A stretch of 22,415 nucleotides of DNA from CAYGKP01 sp964350605 (GCA_964350605.1 CAYGKP010000016.1:1-22415), one strand, 5' to 3'; counted from the stretch's first letter, positions 1 to 8,076 are shown. Program-made: numbers and translations. Notes: generated by a model not told the origin, from the letters alone.

Positions 1-1827
1 CTTTCGATCCCTTCGCATCGGAGGCCACCACGTACTCCTTATCTCGCGTCACGCCACCCATGTTGAAACGTTTCACATAGCTCGTCCCCGACTTGCCATC
101 GCGGTAGGCCAAGTTGAAGACCAAGCGATCATCGCCGCGCTGGAACACGCCTGCATGCAGGATGCCTTTCCCGAAAAAGGTCTTGTCGGCTACCTTGCTG
201 ACAATGGCCACACCATCTTCACGGATCACAATGATCTCATCCAGGTCCGAGCAGTCACCGATGTACTCGTCCTTCTTCAGACCCGTACCTACAAAGCCAT
301 CAGCCCGGTTCACGTACAGCTTTTGGTTCGCTTGCGCAACCGCCTGTACTTGAATGGTTTCAAAGCTTCGCAAAATGGTCTTCCGCTCTTTGCCCTTACC
401 GTAGCGATCCAAGAGACTCTGGTAGTACGCAATGGTGTAATCNNNNNNNNNNTCTCCAGGTGATGTTCCACCTCGGCCAGCTCTTCGGAAAGCTTCCGCA
501 TGCGCTCGTCCGCCTGAAAGGCGTCGAACTTCGAGATGCGCTTGATCTTGATCTCGGTCAGACGCAGGATGTCCTCCTCGGTGATCGTCCGATAGAACTG
601 CGCCTTAAAAGGCTCCAACCCCTTATCAATGGTGGAAATCACCTCGGCCCAGGTTTCGCATTCCTCGATGCGGCGGTAAATGCGCTCCTCGATAAAAATC
701 TTCTCCAGCGACCCGAACAAGATCTTCTCTTTCAGCTCGCCTTGGCGGATGCGCAGCTCCTGCTCCAAGAGGTCTTGGGTCCGCTCGACGGTCCGCTTGA
801 GCATCTCGTTGACCGAAAGAAACTCGGGCCGCCCGTGGGAAATCACACAACAGTTCGGGCTGATCGACACCTCACAATCCGTGAAGGCATACAGCGCATC
901 GATGGTCACCGAAGGCGAAATGCCCGACGGCAGTTCGATGAGGATTTCCACGTCCTGGGCCGTGTTATCGACCACTTTTTTGACCTTCAGCTTTCCTTGG
1001 TCGTTCGCTTTTAGGATCGAATCGATCAGTGAAGTGGTCGTCGTTCCAAACGGAATCTCGCGGATCGCGAGGTACTTCTTATCGACTTCCTCGATTTGGG
1101 CACGCAGCCTAATCCGCCCGCCGCGCAGGCCCTCGTTGTAGTTCTCGCAATCGGCCATGCCCCCCGTCGGGAAGTCGGGCAACAGGTTGAACTTCTTTCC
1201 CTTCAAATGAGCAATCGAAGCCTCGATCAACTCGCAAAAGTTGTGGGGCAAAATCTTCGTCGCGAGCCCAACGGCAATCCCCTCCGCCCCTTGCGCCAGG
1301 ACGAGGGGAAACTTCATCGGCAGCGAAACAGGCTCCTTCTTTCGCCCGTCATAACTCGCTTGCCACTCGGTGGTCTGTGGGTTGAAGGCGACCTCCAAGG
1401 CGAAGGGCGTCAAACGCGCTTCGATGTACCGCGGGGCCGCTGCGCTATCTCCCGTGCGGATGTCGCCCCAGTTTCCTTGGGTATCGATCAACAGGTCCTT
1501 CTGACCAAGCCCCACCAAAGCATCGCCAATGGCCGCATCCCCGTGGGGGTGATACTGCATGGTCTGCCCAATGATGTTGGCCACCTTGTGGTAGCGCCCA
1601 TCGTGCATTTCGCGCATCGCATGCAGAATGCGCCGCTGCACGGGCTTCAGCCCATCGGCCAGATCGGGCACCGCCCGCTCCAAAATGACATAGGAGGCAT
1701 ACTCCAGGAACCACTGTTCGTAGAGGTCCGACAGCGGGCGAACCTTCACGCCTTCGCGCTGGGCAGGCTTGTCGGTCTGGGCGTTGTCTGGGTTCGGTTT
1801 GCCGTTGGGGTGCGTGGAATCGCTCAT
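1..1827 (-). CDS. parC: DNA topoisomerase IV subunit A (C-terminus cut off by window edge)
   Basis: This is the breakage-reunion subunit of the type IIA topoisomerase that decatenates daughter chromosomes; it works as a heterotetramer with ParE. The start is ATG at 1827 with AGGA just upstream. Visible motifs are the QRDR-type segment YHPHGDAAIGD (about residues 92-102) and the catalytic tyrosine in APRYIEARLT (Tyr134). The quinolone-contact serine of E. coli ParC (Ser80) aligns with Ala98, and Glu84 with Asp102. A 10-N gap at 443-452 interrupts the frame as written. The sequence on both sides is nevertheless continuous in homology: it ends ...VEHHLE before the gap and resumes DYTIAYYQSLLDRYGKGKER after it, running in frame to position 1. 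I therefore annotate one gene, not a broken one. The C-terminal end lies outside the window. The family assignment is strong. Confidence 0.95.
443..452. other. Assembly gap (10 Ns) inside parC
   Basis: Ten Ns fall inside the parC reading frame. The last base before the gap on the coding strand plus ten Ns gives 11 nucleotides, which shifts the frame. Family comparison suggests that three residues, something like N-L-I, are missing, so the true gap is probably 8 nucleotides. This is an arbitrary spacer and not evidence of a frameshift. Confidence 0.9.
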
Positions 1828-1887
1828 GGCAGTCCTTGCAAATTCGGAAAAATGGGCCGAACTCCGCAGCTAAGAACCCCCAGCCCA

Positions 1888-1905
1888 CCCTGGGAGTTAT
1901 CCACA
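1888..1905 (+). promoter_or_regulatory. DnaA box within a composite motif upstream of parC
   Basis: The sequence CCCTGGGAGTTATCCACA contains a perfect consensus DnaA box, TTATCCACA (1897-1905), preceded by the palindrome-like CCCTGGG. It lies 70 bases upstream of the parC start and 2 bases upstream of the ATG of the divergent lipoprotein gene. Nearly the same arrangement occurs upstream of parE at 7381-7399. DnaA binding is inferred from the consensus only. Confidence 0.5.
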
Positions 1906-1907
1906 CG

Positions 1908-2285
1908 ATGCGCGTCCTACCCCTACTTCTTTCCCTTCCGCTCCTTTCGCTGTTGGCCTGCGACCCGCCCCAGAGCGGTGCTTGGCGCGATTTCCCGACC
2001 GAAACCTGGGAGAACGACCGCCAGGGCTGTTCGGGCGAACGCTTGAAACTGCGCGCGGCGTTGGAGGAACGCCAAGAAGATTTGATCGGCCGCACCGAAA
2101 ACGAAGTGCTCGACCTCTTGGGTCAGCCCGACCAGGTGAACATCGTCGACCGCAACAAAAAGCGCCACGTCTTTTTCCTCGAGCCTGGCCCCCTGTGCGG
2201 CGACGCAACGACCATCGCCAAGGCCGTCGTGGTCGATTACAACGCCATTGGGCAATGTAGCTTGGTGAGTGTGCAGGTGTATTAA
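1908..2285 (+). CDS. Small lipoprotein, SmpA/BamE-like repeat pattern
   Basis: This 125-residue protein has a type II signal peptide with lipobox LLAC (Cys18), so it is probably anchored in an envelope membrane. I chose the ATG at 1908 because it opens directly with the hydrophobic leader; an in-frame ATG at 1836 would add 24 polar residues before it. The mature part carries a stretch around ENEVLDLLGQPDQVN followed by FFLEPGPLC. This resembles the G-x-x-x-x-EV-x-x-LLG-x-P pattern of the SmpA/OmlA (BamE) fold, but the similarity is weak and the function is unknown. Three cysteines in the mature chain might form a disulphide. The gene diverges from parC and shares its 80-base upstream region, including the DnaA box. 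Confidence 0.8.
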   Translation: MRVLPLLLSLPLLSLLACDPPQSGAWRDFPTETWENDRQGCSGERLKLRAALEERQEDLIGRTENEVLDLLGQPDQVNIVDRNKKRHVFFLEPGPLCGDATTIAKAVVVDYNAIGQCSLVSVQVY

Positions 2286-2353
2286 CCATTACCAGTGACA
2301 ATCCTGATACCCCAGCAAGCGTTCTTTCGCTGATTGTTCGATCTTAGCCAGCC

Positions 2354-2953
2354 ATGCGCCTGTCCCTTCTTTTGCTCCTGTTCTTTGTGTGTGCGACCCT
2401 TAGGGCGCAAAAGACCGAACGCCCGCCCTTTGCGCTCGATTCCACCGTCGTGGTTGCCTATAAGGACGGCAAACAACTGGTCGACTCCGCCGAGTACGAA
2501 GCGGCGAACCTGGCCTTCACCAACCTACTTGCCACGGGCCATGTGATGCCCGATGGCCTGACTTTTCACTTCGGCAAGAGCCTGTACCATACCGAGCACC
2601 CCGTACCGGCTCGCAAATTCCTTCGGGCCTACCTGCTCCTCACCGACTCCAGCGGCCCCGACAGTCCCGAGGCGATCCGCCTGCTCGACAGCCTCGATAC
2701 AAAGTACCACGACCTATTCCACCCCCCCGGCCAGCCGGAAGAAGAAGTCCACACTGAACACGATCCGCTCGACGAGCCTTGCAACGGGAAGCCCAAAGTG
2801 CTTTGCCCGGTCTGCGGCGGCGATGGCGTTGTGATCCGCCGGGGCGCGGTGGGCGAAATCTACCAGACCTGCCCTTACGGCAACCCCGACGGCACCATGG
2901 ACTGCAACGATTACAAGCTTTTCCTGAAGGGGGAACTTAAGCCAAAACGCTAG
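2354..2953 (+). CDS. Secreted protein with TPR-like helices and DnaJ-type Cys motif
   Basis: This 199-residue protein starts with a Sec signal peptide (hydrophobic residues 3-16, likely cut near ALRAQ). Residues about 40-118 look helical and repeat-like (YEAANLAFTNLLATG; ARKFLRAYLLLTDSSG), consistent with a short TPR-type scaffold. The C-terminal part carries CPVCGGDG (Cys151, Cys154), followed by Cys173 in CPYG and Cys184. The CxxCxGxG start is that of the DnaJ cysteine-rich zinc module, but only one such repeat is present. Zinc binding is inferred. A zinc-finger-like element on an exported protein is unusual. The gene precedes the glycosyltransferase gene by only 13 bases, so the two are probably co-transcribed. 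Function unknown. Confidence 0.85.
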   Translation: MRLSLLLLLFFVCATLRAQKTERPPFALDSTVVVAYKDGKQLVDSAEYEAANLAFTNLLATGHVMPDGLTFHFGKSLYHTEHPVPARKFLRAYLLLTDSSGPDSPEAIRLLDSLDTKYHDLFHPPGQPEEEVHTEHDPLDEPCNGKPKVLCPVCGGDGVVIRRGAVGEIYQTCPYGNPDGTMDCNDYKLFLKGELKPKR

Positions 2954-2966
2954 GGGTTTTCCCATC

Positions 2967-4571
2967 GTGACGCGCCGCACCCTCTCCCCACGCGATGGCT
3001 CGCTGGGCCTGTGGGCCTTGGGCCTGTTGATGCTTGGCCTGTTTTGGAATCTGGGTCTGCCCGCCCTATGGATGGAGGAACCCCGCCGGGCTCTGGTTGC
3101 CCTAGAGATGGCCCTTTCGGGTGACTACATCGTGCCCCATAGCTTCGGCCTGCCGTACCACAACAAGCCCCCGCTGTTCAATTGGGTCCAGCTCGGCATG
3201 GCGAGCGCCTTTGGTTGGAACGAGTTTGCACTTCGGCTCAGCTCGGCCCTGAGTTTGCTGGGCATGGGCCTTCTGTTGTTCTGGGCAGGAAGGCGTTATG
3301 TCTCTGCGCGCTTTGGGTTGTTTTCGGCGCTGCTTTTCGTGACTGGCAAAGAGGTCTTCTTCTTCTTTTCTGCCCTCGGCGAGATTGACTTGTTCTTCGG
3401 CCTTCTGGTCCTCGCCCAGATTCTGGCCATTTTCCATTTCGGCGAGAAACGACAGTGGTGGTTGTTCTACTTGATTACCTACCTGCTCTGCGCTCTGGCG
3501 ACGATGACCAAAGGCCTACCCGCCTTCGCCTTCCAGGGAATTACACTTTTGACCTACCTGCTCTGGGCGCGCCAGATCAAGCGGCTGTTCCACCCGGCGC
3601 ACTTGGCTGGACTTGCTGTGCTCGCTGGCCTGGTCGGCGGCTACCTCTGGGTCTATTCGGGGCGCGCAGAACTCACTGACCTACTCAACAACCTCTGGCA
3701 CGAAGCCAGCGACCGCACTGCCCACGCCCACACCGGGGCTGAGCTAATCGAACACTTTCTTTCTTTCCCTTTTCTTCTGGCCATTAGCTTGATGCCTGGC
3801 ACCGTGTTCCTGCTTCTGGCTCTCAAGAAAGGCACCCACGTCCGCCTGTTAGAGAACCGATACGTCACTTTCGGGCTCCTGGTCTTCTGCGCCAACTTCC
3901 CGCTCTACTGGCTCTCTCCCGAAGCCCGCGAGCGCTACCTCTTTCCCCTCAGTGCTTTGCTACTCGGCGGGCTCGCTTTCTTAGCCGACCGGGCTTTGGA
4001 GGAAACCCCCGACTGGCGGCGGCGCGCACTCGAAGTCCTGTCACTCGTCGTGATTCTGGGCGTGGGGCTTGGCGGCCTGATCGGCGCGCTGCTCTTGACC
4101 AACGAAGCCACCGAAGGCATCTCAAAGACCAACTTCCTGATCCTGGGGCTGTGCGGCTTGCGGGCTGCGGTGATGGTGGGGTGGGGGCGGCGTTGGCCCA
4201 AGCAACGGCTCCTGCTTATCCTGATCGCGGTTTTGGCTAGCCGGGTAGTCTTCGACGCGGTCGTGCTCCCGCTGCGGGCCCTGCCGACCGACAAAGCCTC
4301 GATCGAGAAGCAAGTGGCCCATGACTTGGTGGAAGTTCTCGATGGACGAATGGCCGTCACCTACAAAGGGGAATTGAGCCACCGCACCGCCTTCTATTAC
4401 AGCCTGGAAAGCCGCCAAGTCCTAGGCAAGCGCACCGATTTCATGGACAACTCCCTGCTCTATTTGGTCGAGGATCAGGACCTTCCGGCCCTCGACCTGC
4501 TCTCCTACCGCACCCTCTTTACTTTCCCCAACAACAACTGGGCGGAGTTTTCGGTGGTGGAAGTACGATAA
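2967..4571 (+). CDS. ArnT/GT39-family membrane glycosyltransferase
   Basis: This is a multi-pass inner-membrane protein of 534 residues, starting at GTG 2967. The first periplasmic loop has WMEEPRRALVALEMALSG followed by PYHNKPPLFNW. That is the arrangement of ArnT/PMT-type (GT-C) glycosyltransferases: acidic residues after the first membrane helix, then a KPPL-x-x-W motif. The segment LSPEARERYLFPL matches the conserved R-Y-x-x-P motif of the family. About ten to twelve hydrophobic helices follow. Such enzymes move a sugar from a polyprenyl-phosphate donor to a lipid or protein on the outer face of the membrane. The acceptor cannot be read from the sequence. A strong hairpin at 4574-4593 directly after the stop probably ends transcription. 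Confidence 0.88.
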   Translation: MTRRTLSPRDGSLGLWALGLLMLGLFWNLGLPALWMEEPRRALVALEMALSGDYIVPHSFGLPYHNKPPLFNWVQLGMASAFGWNEFALRLSSALSLLGMGLLLFWAGRRYVSARFGLFSALLFVTGKEVFFFFSALGEIDLFFGLLVLAQILAIFHFGEKRQWWLFYLITYLLCALATMTKGLPAFAFQGITLLTYLLWARQIKRLFHPAHLAGLAVLAGLVGGYLWVYSGRAELTDLLNNLWHEASDRTAHAHTGAELIEHFLSFPFLLAISLMPGTVFLLLALKKGTHVRLLENRYVTFGLLVFCANFPLYWLSPEARERYLFPLSALLLGGLAFLADRALEETPDWRRRALEVLSLVVILGVGLGGLIGALLLTNEATEGISKTNFLILGLCGLRAAVMVGWGRRWPKQRLLLILIAVLASRVVFDAVVLPLRALPTDKASIEKQVAHDLVEVLDGRMAVTYKGELSHRTAFYYSLESRQVLGKRTDFMDNSLLYLVEDQDLPALDLLSYRTLFTFPNNNWAEFSVVEVR

Positions 4572-4572
4572 C

Positions 4573-4763
4573 TCCCCCTTTGTTAAGGGGGAAGTGCGGA
4601 GCGTCAGCGAAGCACAGGGGGTTGTCCGGGCGGCGGTCACTCGAAGCCTTCTCCCTCAACTTAACTGCTCGGATGACAACCCCCGCCAACCACTTCGCGG
4701 TTGGCCGCCCCCTTGACAAAGGGGGCTCCCATAGCTCCCCTCCTTATCAGGAGGGTTGGGGGT
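4573..4763. repeat. Hairpin-rich intergenic element, probably a dispersed repeat
   Basis: This non-coding stretch is packed with inverted repeats: 4574-4593 (8-bp stem); a long-range pair GGGGGTTGTC 4618-4627 with GACAACCCCC 4676-4685; GCCAACC/GGTTGGC at 4686-4706; GCCCCCTT/AAGGGGGC at 4708-4727; and CCCTCCT/AGGAGGG at 4739-4756. Its two sides are near-mirror images built on CCCCCTT...AAGGGGG. Elements of this style (CCCCCTTT..AAGGGGG plus GGGGGTTGTC) are scattered between genes in many bacterial genomes. Only one copy is in this window, so the repeat nature is inferred. Short open frames here are not credible genes. Confidence 0.6.
4574..4593 (+). terminator. Hairpin after the glycosyltransferase gene
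   Basis: A perfect 8-bp stem (TCCCCCTT / AAGGGGGA) with a 4-base loop starts three bases after the stop codon. No long T-run follows, so termination is plausible but unproven. The hairpin is also the first of several stems in the repeat element 4573-4763. Confidence 0.4.
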
Positions 4764-4776
4764 AGAGGCAAGGTAG

Positions 4777-5166
4777 CTACTCCTGCTCGTTATGGTAAGT
4801 AATGACCGTATCGGGACCTGAATCACGGTAATATATCGTAGTACTTCGATGGCTCTCAGGATCATAATGTGTTTCCATAACAGCACCTCCGGTATAAAGC
4901 CAGTTGTCTAATACCAGAAAAAGAGTGATGGGTGAACAGGTCAAGAACCAGAACAAAATAACCCACTGATTTCTCTTGAAAAGAGGTCTGGAAGCGAACC
5001 ATAAAACTGGAAGAACGACAATCGGAATCAGTGAAAGCAAGAACGCTCCTATCACGAGTCCGATGTTCTCATCATATTCTGCGTAGTAGCTTTCGTGAAT
5101 AAGCCACCAACACAAACAACCCCACAGAATCAAAGCGAGCCCGAAAAGCCAATACCTCTTTTTCAT
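4777..5166 (-). CDS. Small membrane protein, unknown function
   Basis: This 129-residue protein has three hydrophobic segments (about residues 6-22, 36-58 and 69-87), followed by a polar, tyrosine-rich tail of about 35 residues. I do not recognise a family. It starts one base after the stop of the upstream gene (5168-5458), so it is probably the last gene of the parE operon. Base composition is distinctly lower in GC than the neighbours (27 of 60 in row 5041-5100), which may indicate recent acquisition, although membrane proteins also shift composition. Confidence 0.7.
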   Translation of the reverse strand: MKKRYWLFGLALILWGCLCWWLIHESYYAEYDENIGLVIGAFLLSLIPIVVLPVLWFASRPLFKRNQWVILFWFLTCSPITLFLVLDNWLYTGGAVMETHYDPESHRSTTIYYRDSGPDTVITYHNEQE

Positions 5167-5167
5167 A

Positions 5168-5458
5168 TCATTCTGTTCCCTCCAACCTCAAGAAAGCAAA
5201 CTGCGCCTGGGGATGGTTGGCTAAGGGGTTGGGTTCCACCAGAAGCTCGCGTTTGATCTTTTCGATGTCCAGGAGCTTTTCGAGTTCCTGGACGATCAGG
5301 CTGGCCGATAGCTCGTCCTCCTCGCTGGTGGGCGCGAAATAGCAAAACGACACCGTGGGAAAGGCCCCACGAAAGTCATAGAAGATGGCGCTCAGGTTGG
5401 CGGTCGCCTCCCCCAACATCGCCGTCAGGAACGCGGCTTTGACTTGCCGATCACTCAC
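5168..5458 (-). CDS. Small conserved-looking protein translationally coupled to parE
   Basis: This 96-residue soluble protein starts at GTG 5458, which overlaps the parE stop by four bases (GTGA), a classic coupling arrangement. It contains an N-terminal helix-like part (VKAAFLTAMLGEATANL), a beta-like stretch (FPTVSFCYFAP), and an acidic helix (ELSASLIVQELEKLLDIEKIK). No known domain or catalytic motif is recognisable. GC content is like that of parE. Co-expression with topoisomerase IV is strongly suggested by the overlap, but any functional link is inference. Confidence 0.75.
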   Translation of the reverse strand: MSDRQVKAAFLTAMLGEATANLSAIFYDFRGAFPTVSFCYFAPTSEEDELSASLIVQELEKLLDIEKIKRELLVEPNPLANHPQAQFAFLRLEGTE

Positions 5459-7350
5459 GCCTCTTCGACTTCTTCGACGTCCGCCCCGGCGACCACGGCG
5501 CCTTCCAACTCGTTCTCCTCGATGCGCAGGTTCTCGATGATGTGCTGCTGGCGGTCGGGGGTGTTCTTACCCATGTAATAGGTCAGCACGTCCTTGATCT
5601 TCACCGCATCGGGCAGGTAGACGGGCTCCAGGCGGATGTCCTCGCCGATGAACGCCCCAAACTCGTCGGGGCTGATCTCGCCCAGCCCTTTGAAGCGCGT
5701 GATCTCGGACTTCTGGCCGAGCTCGGCCATCGCCCGCTGCTTCTCCTCCTCGCTGTAACAATAGATCGTCTTGACCTTCGTGCGCACGCGGAACAGCGGC
5801 GTTTCCAGAATGTAGACGTGCTTGGAGCGCACCAGGTCGGGGAAGAATTGCAGGAAGAAGGTTAGGAGTAATAGGCGGATGTGCATGCCATCTACGTCGG
5901 CATCGGTGGCGACCACGATGCGCTCGTAGCGCAGGTTCTCCAAGCCGTCCTCGATTTGCAGGGCGTGTTGCAGCAGGTTGAACTCCTCGTTCTCGTAGAC
6001 CACTTTCTTCGTCAAGCCGAAGCAGTTGAGCGGCTTGCCGCGCAGCGAGAAAACCGCTTGGGTCTGCACGTCGCGGGCCTTGGTGATCGAGCCGGAGGCC
6101 GAGTCGCCCTCGGTGATGAACAGGGTGGTGACGTTCTCGCGTTCGTCTTTGTCCCCGCGGTGCAGGCGGCAATCGCGCAGTTTTTTGTTGTGAACGGCCG
6201 CCTTCTTCGCGCGGTCGTTGGCCAGCTTCTTGATGCCGGCGATCTCCTTGCGCTCGCGCTCGGATTGCTGGATGCGCTTGAGCAGGGCCTCAGCAGTCGC
6301 GGGGTTTTGGTGCAGGTAGTTGTCAAGCGAGCGGCCAATGAAGTCGGAGAGGAAGGTCCGCACCGTCACCCCATCGGGGGCCATGTGGGTCGAGCCGAGT
6401 TTGGTTTTGGTCTGCGATTCGAAGACAGGTTCCTGGACGCGGACGGCCACCGCCGCCGCAATCGACGAGCGCACGTCCGAGGGGTCGAAGTCCTTCTTAT
6501 AGAACTCGCGCACGCACTTGACAATCGCCTCGCGGAAGGCCGAAAGGTGGGTGCCGCCTTGGGTGGTGTACTGGCCGTTGACAAACGAGTAGTAGTCCTC
6601 GCCGTACTGGTTGCCGTGGGTCAGGGCCACTTCAATGTCGTCGCCCTTCAGGTGGATGATCGGGTAGCGGCGTTGCTCCTCGTCAGTCTTGCGTTCCATC
6701 AAGTCGCGCAGGCCGTTCTCCGAGCGGAACTTCTGGCCGTTAAATACAATGGTCAGGCCCGCGTTCAGGTCGGCGTAGTGGCGGATCTGCTCTTCAAGGA
6801 ACGCGGGCTGGAAGCGGTAGTTCTTGAAAACGGTCGGGTCCGGCTCGAAGACGATGCGTGTCCCGTTGCGATCCTCTGTCTTGGTTAGTTTGTGCTCCGC
6901 CGTCAGCTCGCCCTTTTCGAACTCGGCCACCTTGGTTTCCCCCTCGCGAATTGACTGGACGAGGAACTTACCCGACAGTGCGTTGACCGCCTTGGTGCCG
7001 ACCCCGTTGAGGCCGACCGATTTCTGGAACGCAGTGGAGTCGTACTTCCCCCCCGTGTTGATCTTCGAGACGCAGTCGATCACTTTGCCTAGCGGGATGC
7101 CCCGGCCAAAGTCGCGGACTTCGACGCGGCGCTCTTCGACAGTAATCTCGATGGTCTTGCCGTGGCCCATCATGTGTTCGTCGATCGAGTTGTCGACGAT
7201 CTCCTTGACCAGCACGTAGATGCCGTCGTCGGCCGCCGTGCCGTCGCCCAGCTTGCCGATGTACATGCCCGGGCGCATGCGGATGTGCTCCTTCCAATCG
7301 AGCGAGCGGATCTCCGCTTCGGTATATCTGGTCTCCTTCACTTCAGCCAT
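5455..7350 (-). CDS. parE: DNA topoisomerase IV subunit B
   Basis: This is the ATPase and TOPRIM subunit of topoisomerase IV, 631 residues, full length. The GHKL ATPase domain shows MRPGMYIG (about 25-32), EIVDNSIDE (Glu50, Asn54), the adenine-binding Asp80 with GRGIP, and LNGVGTKAVNAL. The transducer region carries QTKTKLGS. The TOPRIM domain has TEGDSASG (about 414-421), DADVDGMHIR (about 484-493) and the RFKGLGE motif near 553-559. The compact length without a long TOPRIM insertion, and overall similarity to Bacteroidetes ParE, favour ParE over GyrB. It heads a three-gene unit with the two small downstream genes. A perfect DnaA box lies 41 bases upstream of its ATG. Confidence 0.95.
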   Translation of the reverse strand: MAEVKETRYTEAEIRSLDWKEHIRMRPGMYIGKLGDGTAADDGIYVLVKEIVDNSIDEHMMGHGKTIEITVEERRVEVRDFGRGIPLGKVIDCVSKINTGGKYDSTAFQKSVGLNGVGTKAVNALSGKFLVQSIREGETKVAEFEKGELTAEHKLTKTEDRNGTRIVFEPDPTVFKNYRFQPAFLEEQIRHYADLNAGLTIVFNGQKFRSENGLRDLMERKTDEEQRRYPIIHLKGDDIEVALTHGNQYGEDYYSFVNGQYTTQGGTHLSAFREAIVKCVREFYKKDFDPSDVRSSIAAAVAVRVQEPVFESQTKTKLGSTHMAPDGVTVRTFLSDFIGRSLDNYLHQNPATAEALLKRIQQSERERKEIAGIKKLANDRAKKAAVHNKKLRDCRLHRGDKDERENVTTLFITEGDSASGSITKARDVQTQAVFSLRGKPLNCFGLTKKVVYENEEFNLLQHALQIEDGLENLRYERIVVATDADVDGMHIRLLLLTFFLQFFPDLVRSKHVYILETPLFRVRTKVKTIYCYSEEEKQRAMAELGQKSEITRFKGLGEISPDEFGAFIGEDIRLEPVYLPDAVKIKDVLTYYMGKNTPDRQQHIIENLRIEENELEGAVVAGADVEEVEEA

Positions 7351-7380
7351 ACCTTAAAGTTACGGCTACGGGCCCGCAGG

Positions 7381-7399
7381 CCCAGGGAACTTATCCACA
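7381..7399 (+). promoter_or_regulatory. DnaA box within a composite motif upstream of parE
   Basis: The sequence CCCAGGGAACTTATCCACA contains the perfect DnaA box TTATCCACA (7391-7399), again preceded by CCC-W-GGG. Its orientation relative to the gene is the same as at parC. A TATACT hexamer on the minus strand at 7417-7422 could be a -10 element, which would place the box just downstream of the transcription start, a position suited to repression. That promoter call is weak. Confidence 0.5.
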
Positions 7400-7470
7400 A
7401 ACTGTACCGACCGTTCAGTATAATTATTCAGGACAACGATTTGCACAGGTTGATCTAGTTGCAAAAACCC

Positions 7471-8076
7471 TCAGGCACTTTGGCCCAGCGCACCCAAAGC
7501 CCGCTTGACCACAGGGGCCGAGATGTCGAGGCACAGCCCAATCTTCTCGATGAGGGCCAAGGCCATCTGACGATCCACCCCTTCGGAGTCGATTACTTGA
7601 ACAGCGGCTCGCACCAAGTCGGCGCGATGCTCATCCGAAAAGTGAAGCGAGAAGACCCGAAGGCACGGTTCGCACTGCCCGTTCAAATGGACTTGATGAA
7701 TGAGTTCTTCACTCAAGTGGTCTTCGGGCAGCTTATGTCCGCGGTGTGCTTCAAAGACTGCACGAATGCGCTGCTGCGAGGCGATGGGCACCGAGAAATT
7801 GTTCAGCACGTAACTGACCCCGCAAAGCAGGCGAAGGGTTGAAAAGTCGTACTCTTCGTCCACCCCAAAGCGTGGACGGCGGGCCTCACTGGTCGGTACT
7901 TGGTCCTCGCATCGCTGGCAAATCAGAACAGGCTCGTCATACTTCGGCTTGATCATCCACGAGACTTCCATGACGGCCTTCAGGCTCGGCTTCACGAAAA
8001 GCTGCCGCGTCTCGCAGGTCGGGCACAGGAAGGTGCCAGTGACCAGTTGTTGATAGGGAGGCCGTCTGTGGGGCAT
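7471..8076 (-). CDS. Zinc-ribbon protein with TerB-like C-terminal domain (paralogue A)
   Basis: This 201-residue cytoplasmic protein has an N-terminal zinc ribbon with paired cysteines CPTC (18, 21) and CQRC (53, 56). A middle region PRFGVDEEYDFSTLRLLCG follows. The helical C-terminal domain contains FSLHFSDEHRADLVRAAVQVIDSEGVDRQMALALIEKIG, which resembles TerB-type domains (an acidic residue in a loop, then a helix, then L-G-L-x-x). Zinc binding and the TerB likeness are inferred from pattern only. It is clearly paralogous to the next gene upstream (8162-8779): the QQ-x-x-TGTF-x-CP-x-C start and the PRFG and DFS-x-LRLLCG blocks are shared. Function is unknown; a regulatory or stress-sensing role would fit. 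Confidence 0.8.
   Translation of the reverse strand: MPHRRPPYQQLVTGTFLCPTCETRQLFVKPSLKAVMEVSWMIKPKYDEPVLICQRCEDQVPTSEARRPRFGVDEEYDFSTLRLLCGVSYVLNNFSVPIASQQRIRAVFEAHRGHKLPEDHLSEELIHQVHLNGQCEPCLRVFSLHFSDEHRADLVRAAVQVIDSEGVDRQMALALIEKIGLCLDISAPVVKRALGALGQSA

Noticed and set aside
310..442. Apparent frameshift or truncation of parC near its C-terminal third
   Set aside because: It is explained by the arbitrary length of the N gap; clean ParC sequence continues on the other side in another frame.
460..1014. Plus-strand open frame antisense to parC
   Set aside because: parC has unmistakable motifs on the other strand in the same place.
1888..1905. Possibility that the DnaA boxes mark a replication origin
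   Set aside because: Only one box is present at each site, 5.5 kb apart, with no AT-rich unwinding region, no dnaA gene and no box cluster.
5881..6888. Plus-strand open frame of 335 codons
   Set aside because: Antisense to parE; valine- and leucine-rich composition without any domain is typical of a shadow frame.
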